From assembly GCF_014700075.1 (NCBI RefSeq), contig NZ_JACXBU010000007.1, positions 1 through 64,000 of the forward strand: a stretch of DNA of 64,000 nucleotides, written 5' to 3'. Position 1 is the stretch's first letter, and every line of letters starts with the position of its first letter. A model generated the notes under the pieces. The model was not told where the DNA came from. It was given only the letters and a program-made list of their open reading frames with translations, and ran no database searches. The stretch is from Pseudomonas sp. JM0905a. Lineage in GTDB: Bacteria; Pseudomonadota; Gammaproteobacteria; Pseudomonadales; Pseudomonadaceae. The translations under genes were made by a program, and so were the position numbers. This document shows positions 35,022 to 43,427 of this stretch, piece after piece.

Positions 35022-35731
35022 GCACCCCGCAGCTGCGCATCGAAGTCGCGTCCATCGACGCCTTCATCCTGCGCCTGTTCGACCGCATCGACGAAGCCAA
35101 CATGCCCTGGATGCTGGCTGCCGGCACGCGCCTGCGGGAGGCCTTCGGCACCGCGCTAATAGACCTGGTGCCCTCCTACACCACCCTGCTGCTGCACTAT
35201 GACCTGCAGCAACTGGACCCGCGCCAGGCCCGCGAACTGATTGCCGGGGCCCTGCGCGACCTCAGCCCGGAAACCCGCGCCAGCGGCCGCAGCCATATCA
35301 TTCCCACCTGGTATGACCCGAGCGTCGGGCCGGACCTCGAACCCCTGGCCCAACGCAAGCAAATCGGCGTCGCAGAACTGGTGCAACGACACAGCCAGCG
35401 CGAGTACCAAGTGTTCGCCCTGGGATTCACCCCCGGCTTCGCCTTCATGGGATTGGTGGAGCAAGCGCTTGCCGCGCCGCGCCTGACCACCCCGCGCAAA
35501 CGCATCGCGCCCGGCAGTGTCGGAATCGCCGAACGGCAGACGGCGATCTACCCGGTGGAAAGCCCCGGCGGCTGGAACCTGCTGGGACGCACCCCGGTTC
35601 GCCTGTTCGACCTGAATCTTCCCGGCTACAGCCTGCTGCAGGCCGGAGACCGCGTGCGTTTCGAGCCCGTAGACCGCGCCGAATTCATCCGTCTGGGCGG
35701 CGACGACACCCCGCTGGAGAGCCTGCAATGA
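35018..35731 (+). CDS. pxpB: 5-oxoprolinase subunit PxpB (KipI family)
   Basis: A 237-residue protein of the allophanate-hydrolase-subunit-1/KipI fold: [82 protein letters not shown]. Overlaps of four bases with pxpA and pxpC support a complex made in equal amounts. Confidence 0.95.
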   Translation: MSTPQLRIEVASIDAFILRLFDRIDEANMPWMLAAGTRLREAFGTALIDLVPSYTTLLLHYDLQQLDPRQARELIAGALRDLSPETRASGRSHIIPTWYDPSVGPDLEPLAQRKQIGVAELVQRHSQREYQVFALGFTPGFAFMGLVEQALAAPRLTTPRKRIAPGSVGIAERQTAIYPVESPGGWNLLGRTPVRLFDLNLPGYSLLQAGDRVRFEPVDRAEFIRLGGDDTPLESLQ

Positions 35732-36645
35732 GCCTCGTGATCGACAACAGCACGCCGTTCATCCTCCTCCAGGACAAGGGCCGCTTCGGCTGCCGCCACC
35801 TGGGCGTGACCCAGGGCGGCGCGCTGGACTGGGTGTCCATGGGCTGGGCCAACTGGCTGCTGGGTAATCCGCTGGATGCCGCCGTGGTGGAAGTCGGCCT
35901 GGGCGCGTTCAGCCTCACCTGCCAACGGGACGGCGTCCTGGCCATCGCCGGTGCGGATCTCGGCGCCACGCTGGACGGCCAGCCGCTGCCAGCCTGGGGC
36001 GCCTTCCGGGTGCGCAGCGGCCAGCGCCTGGCCTTCGCCCATCCGCGCCAGGGCGCCCGCGCCTACTTGGCGGCGCCCGGCGGTTTTCAGGGTGAGTGCC
36101 AACTGGGCAGCCTGGCGACGGTAGCCCGCGAGGAACTGGGCGGACTGAACGCCAACGGCAAGGCCCTGGCCATGGGCGACCAGCTCCATTGGCAGGGCGA
36201 AGCCGGGCAGGTACGCACTATGCCTCGTGAGCGGGTTCCCGACTTCAGCGCAGAGGCGCGCCTGGAGCTGATCCTCGGCGCGCAGATCGGAGACTTCTCC
36301 GGCCAAAGCCTGTTCGATGCCTTCAACAGCCAGTGGGCGGTGGATACCCGCGCCGACCGCATGGGCGTACGCCTGCTCGGCCCGAAACTGGAATGCCGGA
36401 CCCAGTCGATGATCTCCGAAGGCATCGCCCTGGGCGCCGTGCAGGTCCCGCCGGACGGCCAGCCCATCGCCCTGCTCAACGACCGCCAGACCATCGGCGG
36501 CTACCCCCGCCTGGGTGCCCTCACTCCGCTGGCCGTGGCACGCCTGGCGCAATGCCTGCCCGGCGCCACGCTGCGCCTGGTGCCGACGGTGCAGGAAGCG
36601 GCGCACCAGGAACATCACAAGGCCTTATCTGAATGGTGGAGCTGA
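35728..36645 (+). CDS. pxpC: 5-oxoprolinase subunit PxpC (KipA / biotin-dependent carboxyltransferase-like)
   Basis: A 305-residue KipA/allophanate-hydrolase-subunit-2 protein: LQDKGRFGCRHLGVTQGGALDWVSM, LAIAGADLGATLDG, YLAAPGGF, TRADRMGVRLLGP, MISEGIALGAVQVPPDGQPIALLNDRQTIGGYPRLG. It is the last gene of the operon; a repeat element follows at 36656. Confidence 0.95.
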   Translation: MSLVIDNSTPFILLQDKGRFGCRHLGVTQGGALDWVSMGWANWLLGNPLDAAVVEVGLGAFSLTCQRDGVLAIAGADLGATLDGQPLPAWGAFRVRSGQRLAFAHPRQGARAYLAAPGGFQGECQLGSLATVAREELGGLNANGKALAMGDQLHWQGEAGQVRTMPRERVPDFSAEARLELILGAQIGDFSGQSLFDAFNSQWAVDTRADRMGVRLLGPKLECRTQSMISEGIALGAVQVPPDGQPIALLNDRQTIGGYPRLGALTPLAVARLAQCLPGATLRLVPTVQEAAHQEHHKALSEWWS

Positions 36646-36655
36646 CCGCTCTCCT

Positions 36656-36754
36656 TGTGGGGGCGAATTCATTCGCCAAGCAGGCCACAGGCCTGCCCTT
36701 TGAGGCTTGCCGGGGCTGCTACGCAGCCCTTGGCGATTGAAATCGCCCCTACAG
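36656..36754. repeat. Single long-form copy of the three-hairpin element, inverted
   Basis: A roughly 99-bp copy in the opposite orientation to the arrays: TGTGGGGGCGAATTCATTCG first and GGCGATTGAAATCGCCCC last, with middle hairpin around GGGGCTGCTACGCAGCCC. It lies right behind pxpC and may act as its terminator. Confidence 0.88.
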
Positions 36755-36823
36755 GCAGGAAGCCCACAGGAAAGCTTCCAAAGGGTTTACCATTGCGCCC
36801 TTTCCCCTCTGCTGGCTGCCTCC

Positions 36824-37534
36824 ATGACCGATCCCATCCGCCTCTCCAAACGCGTTATCGAACTCACCGGCTGTTCTCGCCGGGAAGCCGAGCTGTACAT
36901 CGAGGGCGGCTGGGTGACGGTGGACGGCGAGGTGGTGGAACAGCCGCAGTTCAAGGTGGAAGACCAGACAGTGGCCCTGCTGCCCGGCGCCACGCCCGAA
37001 CAACTGGAGCCGATGACCCTGCTGCTCAACCAGCCAGCCGGACTCTCCTTCGAAGCCGCCCAGCGCGTGCTCACCCCCGAAAGCCGCTGGCCGGACGACC
37101 GTTCCAATGTGCGCTTGCGGCGCGGCCACTTCTCTCGCCTGTCCACCGCCCTGCCCCTGCAGCCGGGCGCCGGCGGCCTGCTGGTGCTGACCCAGGACTG
37201 GCGCGCCCTGCGCAAGCTCAACGAAGACGTCGGCAAGCTGGAGCAGGAGTATGTGGTCGAAGTCAGCGGAACGATGACGGAGAACGGGCTGGACAAGCTC
37301 AAGCGCGGCATCCGCGTGAAGTCCGGCGAGCTGCCCCCGGTGAAAGCCAGCTGGCAGAACGAAACCCACCTGCGCTTCGCCCTGAAGAATCCCCGCGCCG
37401 GCCTCATCGCCTCCTATTGCGAGGCGGTCGGCCTGAAGGTGGTCAGCATGAGGCGCATCCGCATCGGCGGCGTGCCCATGGGCAAGGTGCCGGTTGGGCA
37501 GTGGCGTTATCTGGGGCTGGCAGAGAAGTTCTGA
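36824..37534 (+). CDS. RsuA-family pseudouridine-synthase-like protein, catalytic Asp apparently absent
   Basis: A 236-residue protein. The N-terminal S4 domain (RLSKRVIELTGCSRREAELYIEGGWVTVDGEVV, 6-38) is clear, and the C-terminal part carries the family segments LEQEYVVEV, KPGELPPVK-like (SGELPPVKASWQ) and RIRIGGVPMGKVPVGQWRYL. The motif normally reading GRLDxxTxGLLLLT is PLQPGAGGLLVLT here (Q113 in place of Asp), so pseudouridylation activity is doubtful. Start at 36824; an upstream extension covers the repeat element. Confidence 0.82.
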   Translation: MTDPIRLSKRVIELTGCSRREAELYIEGGWVTVDGEVVEQPQFKVEDQTVALLPGATPEQLEPMTLLLNQPAGLSFEAAQRVLTPESRWPDDRSNVRLRRGHFSRLSTALPLQPGAGGLLVLTQDWRALRKLNEDVGKLEQEYVVEVSGTMTENGLDKLKRGIRVKSGELPPVKASWQNETHLRFALKNPRAGLIASYCEAVGLKVVSMRRIRIGGVPMGKVPVGQWRYLGLAEKF

Positions 37535-37550
37535 CAGGACGCACTCCTGC

Positions 37551-37630
37551 CGTAGGTTGGTCCGAAGAACGAGGCCCACCATTGCAGAGCCCGGGTGGCG
37601 GAGACTGGTGGATGGAAAAGCGCCATCCAC
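37551..37630. repeat. Intergenic inverted repeat, GTAGGTTGG / CCACCCTAC type
   Basis: Sequence opening with CCGTAGGTTGG and closing with CCATCCACCCTACGG downstream of the pseudouridine-synthase-like gene. Related sequences occur at 45386-45459 and 59703-59788, indicating a second dispersed repeat type. Confidence 0.5.
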
Positions 37631-37649
37631 CCTACGGGCCGAGGCGCCC

Positions 37650-37940
37650 CTACAGCTGTTGTTCCTGCCGGCTGCGAGCGTCCTGCCGGGGCTGTTGCCC
37701 GGACGAAGCCGTCCGCTCAGCGGGATTGGCACTCAGGCGCTGGAATTCGAATACCGGCGTTGTTGCCGGCCTGCTCTGCGCCGGGGCGCTGCCCGGGCCA
37801 CGACCCGAATACTGGCCGTAGACGCCCAGCAGGAACATGCCAATCGCCATGAAGATGGCGAGACGTTCGACCGACCTGGGACTCTTGCCGGAGGGCTGGT
37901 GCAGCACCTGCAACTTCGGCGAATGGGACGGCCGCATCAT
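37650..37940 (-). CDS. Small single-helix membrane protein
   Basis: A 96-residue protein with a basic N-terminus, one predicted membrane helix (LAIFMAIGMFLLGVYGQYSG, about 27-46) and a disordered Pro/Ser/Gln/Arg-rich tail. Its ATG overlaps the stop codon of the upstream 76-residue gene (TGATG), so the two are probably translated together. No family recognised. Confidence 0.6.
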   Translation of the reverse strand: MMRPSHSPKLQVLHQPSGKSPRSVERLAIFMAIGMFLLGVYGQYSGRGPGSAPAQSRPATTPVFEFQRLSANPAERTASSGQQPRQDARSRQEQQL

Positions 37941-38170
37941 CAGTCGTCCAGGACCCGGTCCATCAATTCCAGCCCCAGACGCTGGGTGCTGGACACATCC
38001 CGCAGCTCACGCTGGCTGATGCCGGCCACCTTGGTTCGCGGTATGGCGAGATGGTGGTTGCTGAGGGTGATGGAGCAACTGCCATCGGGTTCCCACAGAC
38101 ATTCGAACTGAAACGTGACGCTCATCTTGTTCAAGGTGTCCTCAACCTGGCGAAGCATCAAATTATTCAT
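37940..38170 (-). CDS. 76-residue hypothetical protein
   Basis: A small acidic protein (MNNLMLRQVEDTLNKMSVTF at its start) with predicted strands in QFECLWEPDGSCSITLSNHHLAIPR and a C-terminal helix. GGAGG lies seven bases before the ATG at 38170, which supports this start over a much longer upstream frame. It overlaps the membrane-protein gene downstream. No family recognised. Confidence 0.6.
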   Translation of the reverse strand: MNNLMLRQVEDTLNKMSVTFQFECLWEPDGSCSITLSNHHLAIPRTKVAGISQRELRDVSSTQRLGLELMDRVLDD

Positions 38171-38376
38171 TCTCAGTCCTCCCCACCAATCGAGTGGCCG
38201 GACTGAAAAACCTAGCAGGGAAACCCGCCACGTAAATGTCATTGGGCGGTTATTCATCGGAAAGCATCCCTCGGCTGCATGACACCCCCGCTGCAGAGCC
38301 TTTGCAGACAAACGGTCCTTGCAACCTTCCCTGGCGGGTACGTCACTTGCACTAATGCAAGATCGAGGGGGCCGGC

Positions 38377-39516
38377 ATGCCCAACGATCATCTCGCACCC
38401 GGATTCGGCGTCGCGGAAACTTTCTTCCTGGTGGACAGGCGCAGCCGCAATCTCCCCGCGCAGCTACCGGATGGTTTCCTCCAGGCCGCCCGGGATGCAT
38501 TCCGGGAAGGCTTCAGCCAGGAGATGTTCCAGAGCCTGGTACGCCTGGACATGGCCCAGCCCAGCCTGCTGGAAATCGCCGAGGCCCGCGCCAGCCTGTT
38601 GGAACGGCGCACCCGCCTGGTAGCCATCGCCCGGGAATATCAGCTGGCGCCGGTCTGCGCGGGCACCCATCCCTTCGCGGACTGGCACTCACAGACGCCG
38701 TCGGATGACCCGCACAACCAATCGTGCTTCGAAGACCATCGGATGATCGCCCACCGCAGCCTGGCCTGCGGCATGCGTGTCCAGGTCCTCTTGCCTGAGT
38801 ACGTCGACCGCATCCTGGTGATGAACCGGGTGCTGGACTGGCTGCCCCTGCTGCTGGCGCTGAGCACCTCATCGCCCTTGTGGCGTGGTCGCCCGACCGG
38901 GCTGATGAGCTATCGCCAGGCGCTCTGTGCGGAATGGCCGCACAAGGGCATCCCCGAGCACTTCCCGGACGAACCGGCTTTTGCCGCCTATATGCAGTGG
39001 CTGATGGCCTCAGGGTCGATCCGGCGAGAGAGCGATCTCAGCTGGCGCATCCGCCCTTCCCCACGTTTTCCAGCCCTGGAGTTGCTGGGCGTCGACGCCT
39101 GCCCATCAGTGGAAGACGCCCTGTGCGTGGCCGCGCTGTTCCGCGCCCTCGTGGCCTGGTCCATGGATCGGACCGAAGATGTCCCGCACGATCCTCTGCT
39201 GCAGCGCCTGATACTGAAGGAGAACCACTGGCGCGCCATGCGCTTTGGTATCCACGGTCTGTTCCTCGACGCCTCGGGCGAGGCCAGCCTGTCGGCCGGC
39301 GCCTGGCTGGCACGCGCCCATGCCTGTTTTGGCGAACTGGCAGAAGCCGAAGGTGACGGCCTGGCTTTCACCCGTGGCCGCCACATCCTGCGCTACGGCA
39401 GCAGTGCCGACCGCCAGCTGCAGCGCTACCGGGAGGCCCTGCAAGCCGGCTTGCCCCGGCAGCAGGCGCTGGTTTCAGTAGTGGATGGGCTGATCGCCGA
39501 AACCAGCGGCGATTAA
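38377..39516 (+). CDS. YbdK-type carboxylate-amine ligase (GCS2 family)
   Basis: A 379-residue protein of the glutamate-cysteine ligase 2 family: GFGVAETFFLVD (nucleotide-metal Glu region), ERRTRLVAIAREYQLAPVCAGTHPFADW, RMIAHRSLACGMRVQVLLPE, and LPLLLALSTSSPLWRGRPTGLMSYRQA. E. coli YbdK has weak gamma-glutamylcysteine synthetase activity. The usual EVE...TP wording of the N-terminus (GVEVEFFLVD) is here ETFFLVD. Its stop codon overlaps the convergent RES-toxin stop by four bases. Confidence 0.85.
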   Translation: MPNDHLAPGFGVAETFFLVDRRSRNLPAQLPDGFLQAARDAFREGFSQEMFQSLVRLDMAQPSLLEIAEARASLLERRTRLVAIAREYQLAPVCAGTHPFADWHSQTPSDDPHNQSCFEDHRMIAHRSLACGMRVQVLLPEYVDRILVMNRVLDWLPLLLALSTSSPLWRGRPTGLMSYRQALCAEWPHKGIPEHFPDEPAFAAYMQWLMASGSIRRESDLSWRIRPSPRFPALELLGVDACPSVEDALCVAALFRALVAWSMDRTEDVPHDPLLQRLILKENHWRAMRFGIHGLFLDASGEASLSAGAWLARAHACFGELAEAEGDGLAFTRGRHILRYGSSADRQLQRYREALQAGLPRQQALVSVVDGLIAETSGD

Positions 39517-40199
39517 CCGACAGGGCTCATCTTAAGCACATGCGAAATGCTCTGCGTACGGCCATCCCAGAGGTAGCGAAAGTGCGGCCCCTGCACCGGC
39601 AGGGTCACCGCCGGCGGGCGGAAGGCAGCCACGCACTCGTGGCCCGGCAGGCGCACGCTGTTGTACAGCAGCCCCCATTTGCCGGCGTTGCGGTGCTGCC
39701 CGGAAAAGGCCTGGCTGGCGCCGTAAGTGGCCGGGTCCGGGTCATGCAGCTCGACGCGATCACGCACGTCGAGCATCGGCTGGACCACCTTGTTCACGTA
39801 AGCGCGCAGGGTGATCTCGATGCTCGCCTCCTGGGTCGCCCGCCAGAAGCGCTCCTGGTGGTAGCGGGTTTCGGCGATGGCGGCGTCGATGGAGTTGGCG
39901 CAGTAATAAACACCGAAGGAACCATCGGAAAAGCGACTGGCACGGCCGATGTGGGTGAACACGGCCATCACCACCGTGGCGCCGGCGCCGCTGACACGAT
40001 CCTCGGGCGCCACACGGGAAATTTCGCCCACCTGGTCGCGCAGCCGGTCATTGGTCATGGACTCGATGGCGTAGGCGATTTCCAGGTCATCCGGGTCGAG
40101 GGTGTCCTCGAACACGGAGATGGGCGGAAAGCAGCTGTTGATCAGGCGGTAGGCCTTGCTCCATTCGGGAATCCGTTCAACCAGAAGCTCCTGGGTCAT
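39513..40199 (-). CDS. RES-domain toxin (NAD-degrading type)
   Basis: A 228-residue protein with a C-terminal RES domain (from about residue 80). The family residues are Arg in IGRASRFSDGSFGVYYC (R86/R89), Tyr at 98-99, E110 (IAETRYHQERF) and S181 (LLYNSVR). RES toxins such as Res of P. putida degrade NAD+ and are related in fold to ADP-ribosyltransferases. The 80-residue N-terminal extension is longer than in the smallest Res toxins. It overlaps the Xre antitoxin gene by one base (TGATG). Confidence 0.9.
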   Translation of the reverse strand: MTQELLVERIPEWSKAYRLINSCFPPISVFEDTLDPDDLEIAYAIESMTNDRLRDQVGEISRVAPEDRVSGAGATVVMAVFTHIGRASRFSDGSFGVYYCANSIDAAIAETRYHQERFWRATQEASIEITLRAYVNKVVQPMLDVRDRVELHDPDPATYGASQAFSGQHRNAGKWGLLYNSVRLPGHECVAAFRPPAVTLPVQGPHFRYLWDGRTQSISHVLKMSPVG

Positions 40200-40600
40200 C
40201 AGCCACGCACTCCATCGAGATAGCGACGCACATCAGCCACATCTACCACCTGGCCACCCAGCATGTAGTCCAGCGCGCTGCGGCCGTTGAAGGGCGCGGC
40301 GCTGTTGGGCTTGTGCACCCATTCGTAAGCCCGTGCTTCCTGGTTGCTGAACAGGATGCGCAGGGACTTGTGAATGCCCATCAGGTAGGAAATGCGCTCC
40401 AGGGTGTCATGGGGCAGGCGCACGCTGGGCAGTTTCTTGTAGCTGAAGTAGGTGGTATTGCCGATGGAGCCCAGCAGGGTGCGCTGCTGCTCCTTGGTGC
40501 AACCCCACTTGTCCATCAGGTTGAAGAAGAACTTCAGGGCCACGCGGCCCGCTTCGCCACTCTGGATATCCGGGCTGGCATGGCTGGCGGGAATGCTCAT
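40199..40600 (-). CDS. Xre/MbcA/ParS-type antitoxin
   Basis: A 133-residue antitoxin with an N-terminal HTH-like region (ALKFFFNLMDKWGCTKEQQRTLLGS) and the C-terminal toxin-binding domain (ERISYLMGIHKSLRILF... WVHKPNSAAPFNGRSALDYMLGG). The last stretch matches the MbcA/ParS/Xre pattern with NxxxxFxGxSxLDxM. It precedes the RES toxin and overlaps it, the usual antitoxin-toxin order. Upstream (40620-40690) is an AT-rich region with dyads CTTATC/GATAAG, a possible autoregulation site. Confidence 0.9.
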   Translation of the reverse strand: MSIPASHASPDIQSGEAGRVALKFFFNLMDKWGCTKEQQRTLLGSIGNTTYFSYKKLPSVRLPHDTLERISYLMGIHKSLRILFSNQEARAYEWVHKPNSAAPFNGRSALDYMLGGQVVDVADVRRYLDGVRG

Positions 40601-40639
40601 GACGTTTCCTCGAGCAGATGTCTTGCTTGTAAAGTTACT

Positions 40640-40680
40640 CCTTATCCGAATTATTTCAAGTAATCAGTTCAGATAAGTAC
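40640..40680. promoter_or_regulatory. AT-rich promoter and dyad of the RES/Xre operon
   Basis: CTTATC and GATAAG form an inverted pair about 37 bp apart in an AT-rich stretch beginning 19 bp upstream of the antitoxin start. A TTGAAA hexamer is present on the minus strand. Autoregulation by the antitoxin is typical of the family; the site itself is a guess. Confidence 0.4.
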
Positions 40681-40817
40681 TTACCACCCCCCGTCTTTGT
40701 TGGCTCCGGGGCCAATCAATGGAAAAAAGCGCCAATGTGCCAGAGCGCTTTCGACCTAGGCCCCGGCAGCCGCGCTGGCTAGAGTGCCGACGCACGCCAC
40801 TCGCGAGGGCCACCGCC

Positions 40818-41411
40818 ATGCTCGACGTCACCACCGCACGCCGCTCCCGCTACATGGAAAACCGCCACCTGGCACTGGCCCTGTTCGCCGAGCAGGGCTA
40901 CGGCCAGGTGAGCATGCGCGACCTGGCGGCGCAGCTCGGCATCAAGGCCGGCTCCATCTATCACCATGTGGAAAGCAAGGAAGCGCTGCTGTTTGAGTTC
41001 ATCGAAGAGCTCTACGAGCAGTTGCTGGAGAATGCCGATCTCGCCGCCCGCGTGCACCGCGAACCGGCGGCGCGCCTGGCTGCCCTGATCGACGCGCACC
41101 TGGCCCTGCACGAGCCCATGGGCTTGCACTTCCGCCTGGCCGAACTGGAGGCGCGCTGCCTGTCCGGGGAGCGTCTGGAACAGGCACGCGACCTGCGTGC
41201 GGCCTATGAAGCGGCCTTGCTGGAGCCCCTGCAGGAACTCGCCGACCAGCCTCTGGACGCCGCCGGACGCGGCGCGGTGGCCGGCATAGTGTCCCTGCTC
41301 AATCAGCTGCCGGCCTGGCTCGACGCCAGTGGCCTGCCAACGGAGCAAGGGCAGGAACTGATGCAGCGGATGATCCTCGGCACTGTGCGCGGAGCCCTGC
41401 GCTTGCCCTGA
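40818..41411 (+). CDS. TetR-family transcriptional regulator
   Basis: A 197-residue regulator. The N-terminal HTH is RHLALALFAEQGYGQVSMRDLAAQLGIKAGSIYHHVESKEALLFEF (about 17-62). The C-terminal ligand domain is helical. Start at 40818 with GCGAGGG upstream; an upstream extension to 40719 lacks similarity. The gene is divergent from the RES/Xre operon; the ligand and target are unknown. Confidence 0.92.
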   Translation: MLDVTTARRSRYMENRHLALALFAEQGYGQVSMRDLAAQLGIKAGSIYHHVESKEALLFEFIEELYEQLLENADLAARVHREPAARLAALIDAHLALHEPMGLHFRLAELEARCLSGERLEQARDLRAAYEAALLEPLQELADQPLDAAGRGAVAGIVSLLNQLPAWLDASGLPTEQGQELMQRMILGTVRGALRLP

Positions 41412-41423
41412 TATGGGGATCTT

Positions 41424-41463
41424 GTGGGGGCGAATTCATTCGCGATTGAAATCGCTCCCACAA
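41424..41463. repeat. Minimal copy of the hairpin element
   Basis: TGTGGGGGCGAATTCATTCG joined directly to CGATTGAAATCGCTCCCACA: the two outer ends of the element without the middle part. It resembles the copy at 52116-52155. It lies right after the TetR gene. Confidence 0.85.
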
Positions 41464-41527
41464 GGCCCGTCCCGAGCATCACCCCACCGATTCCAGCAAC
41501 CCACCCAGCACCTGCAGCGGCATTCCG

Positions 41528-41575
41528 CGAGCGGAGCGATACCCATCGGCGCGATTGATGGGTATCGCTCCGCTC
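41528..41575. repeat. 19-bp inverted repeat
   Basis: GAGCGGAGCGATACCCATC and its exact complement GATGGGTATCGCTCCGCTC flank an about 10-base loop, forming a strong hairpin between the TetR gene and gluconokinase. It is another intergenic repeat type common in such genomes. Confidence 0.75.
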
Positions 41576-41669
41576 CACCCATCCTACGGACTGCATCCGG
41601 TTAGCTTCCTGAAACCATCTTTTCGCTCACATTGCCTACTGTTTAAGTACCAGCAGCAGAGATATCGCG

Positions 41670-42191
41670 ATGTACGAGCCCATCAATGCAGTTGTAGTCA
41701 TGGGTGTTGCCGGTAGCGGGAAGTCGGCCGTGGCGCGGGCACTGGAGGTGCGGACCGGGGCCAGGCTGATCGAGGGTGATGCGTTCCACCCCGACCGCAA
41801 CATCCAGAAGATGAGCAGCGGGCAACCCTTGACCGACAAGGACCGCGCCAGCTGGCTGCGCGCGCTGGAAAAGCGATTGCACCGGGCCAAGGTCGATGGC
41901 GAGCATCCGATCCTCACCTGCTCGGCGCTCAAGCGCAGCTACCGCGACGGCCTGCGCCACGCTATGCCTGGCGTGGGCTTCGCCTATCTGCAGCTCTCCC
42001 CCGCCGCCGCCGCCGAGCGAATGGCGCGGCGTCATGGGCACTACATGCCGTGCAGCCTGCTGGAGAGCCAGTTCGTCGATCTGGAAGAACCGCTGGGCGA
42101 GCCGCTGACCCTGATCCTCGACGGCACCCTCTCCGTGGGCGAGCTGGCCAGCGCTATCCACCAGTGGTGGCAACAGCATGCGCCGGCTTGA
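41670..42191 (+). CDS. gntK: Gluconokinase GntK
   Basis: A 173-residue kinase that phosphorylates gluconate to 6-phosphogluconate for the Entner-Doudoroff pathway. The P-loop GVAGSGKS is at 12-19, then EGDAFHPDRNIQKMSSGQPLTDKDRASWL, ALKRSYRDGLR, and FVDLEEP near the end. Length and motifs are standard for the GntK/IdnK group. No gnuR or gntP is adjacent. Confidence 0.94.
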   Translation: MYEPINAVVVMGVAGSGKSAVARALEVRTGARLIEGDAFHPDRNIQKMSSGQPLTDKDRASWLRALEKRLHRAKVDGEHPILTCSALKRSYRDGLRHAMPGVGFAYLQLSPAAAAERMARRHGHYMPCSLLESQFVDLEEPLGEPLTLILDGTLSVGELASAIHQWWQQHAPA

Positions 42192-42211
42192 AGCAAACCG
42201 GGCACATACCC

Positions 42212-43315
42212 TGTGGGGGCGATTTCAATCGCCAAGCGGACCGAAGGTTCGCCCTGTGGGCCTCAGGGGGTGGCTGCGCCACCCTTGGCGAATGAATTCG
42301 CCCCCACACGGAAGAACCAAACCCCGGCACACACCCTGTAGGGGCGATTTCAATCGCCAAGCGGACCGAAGGTTCGCCCTGTGGGCCTCAGGGGGTGGCT
42401 GCGCCACCCTTGGCGAATGAATTCGCCCCCACACGGAAGAACCAAACTCCGGCACACACCCTGTAGGGGCGATTTCAATCGCCAAGCGGACCGCAGGTTC
42501 GCCCTGTGAGCCTCAGGGGGCAGCTTCGCCGCCCTTGGCGACTTAATTCGCCCCCACACGGAAGAACCAAACCCCGGCACAAACCCTGTAGGGGCGATTT
42601 CAATCGCCAAGCGGACCGCAGGTTCGCCCTGTGAGCCTTGAGGGGGTGGCTGCGCCACCCTTGGCGAATGAATTCGCCCACACACGGAAGAACCAAACTC
42701 CGGCACAAACCCTGTAGGGGCGATTTCAATCGCCAAGCGGACCGCCGAAGGTTCGCCCTGTGAGCCTTGAGGGGGTGGCTGCGCCACCCTTGGCGAATGA
42801 ATTCGCCCCCACACGGAAGAACCAAACTCCGGCACACACCCTGTGGGGGCGATTTCAATCGCCAAGCGGACCGAAGGTTCGCCCTGTGAGCCTTGAGGGG
42901 GTGGCTGCGCCACCCTTGGCGAATGAATTCGCCCCCACACGGAAGAACCAAACTCCGGCACACACCCTGTGGGGGCGATTTCAATCGCCAAGCGGACCGC
43001 AGGTTCGCCCTGTGGGCCTCAGGGGGTGGCTGCGCCACCCTTAGCGAATGAATTCGCCCCCACACGGAAGAACCAAACTCCGGCACACACCCTGTAGGGG
43101 CGATTTCAATCGCCAAGCGGACCGCAGGTTCGCCCTGTGGGCCTCAGGGGGCAGCTTCGCCACCCTTGGCGAATGAATTCGCCCCCACAAGGAAAACCAA
43201 ACCCCGGCACAAACCCTGTAGGGGCGATTTCAATCGCCAAGCGGACCGCAGGTTCGCCCTGTGAGCCTTGAGGGGGCGGCTGCGCCGTCCTTGGCGAATG
43301 AATTCGCCCCTACAA
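42212..43315. repeat. Nine-copy tandem array (~125 bp period) of the three-hairpin element
   Basis: Copies start at 42212, 42337, 42462, 42587, 42713, 42842, 42968, 43093 and 43217 (periods 125, 125, 125, 126, 129, 126, 125, 124). Each has GGCGATT/AATCGCC, a middle hairpin (usually GGGTGGCTGCGCCACCC), GGCGAAT/ATTCGCC, and a spacer with GGAAGAACCAAACYCCGGCA. Copy 3 has a changed right hairpin (GGCGACTTAATTCGCC), and the middle stem varies between copies with partly compensating changes. The period is not a multiple of three, so long ORFs inside are artefacts. It fills the gap between gntK and the helicase gene. Confidence 0.95.
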
Positions 43316-43427
43316 CAAGGTACTGAGTTCGCCACAACCCCTATCTGAAGCCAATCCGCCATCATCCAGTCTTCTGGCAAAAGCGCTTAGAATCCCGCGC
43401 TTTGCCGTGGTTACAGGGATCGATCCA

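Noticed and set aside
42225-43116. Overlapping 200-residue ORFs rich in MAIEIAPTG and WGRIHSPR
   Set aside because: They are translations of palindromic repeat DNA; the period is not a multiple of three and frames shift between copies.
29050-43320. CRISPR array as explanation for the repeats
   Set aside because: Units are 125-141 bp with conserved spacers and several hairpins, no short repeat/unique spacer pattern and no cas genes.
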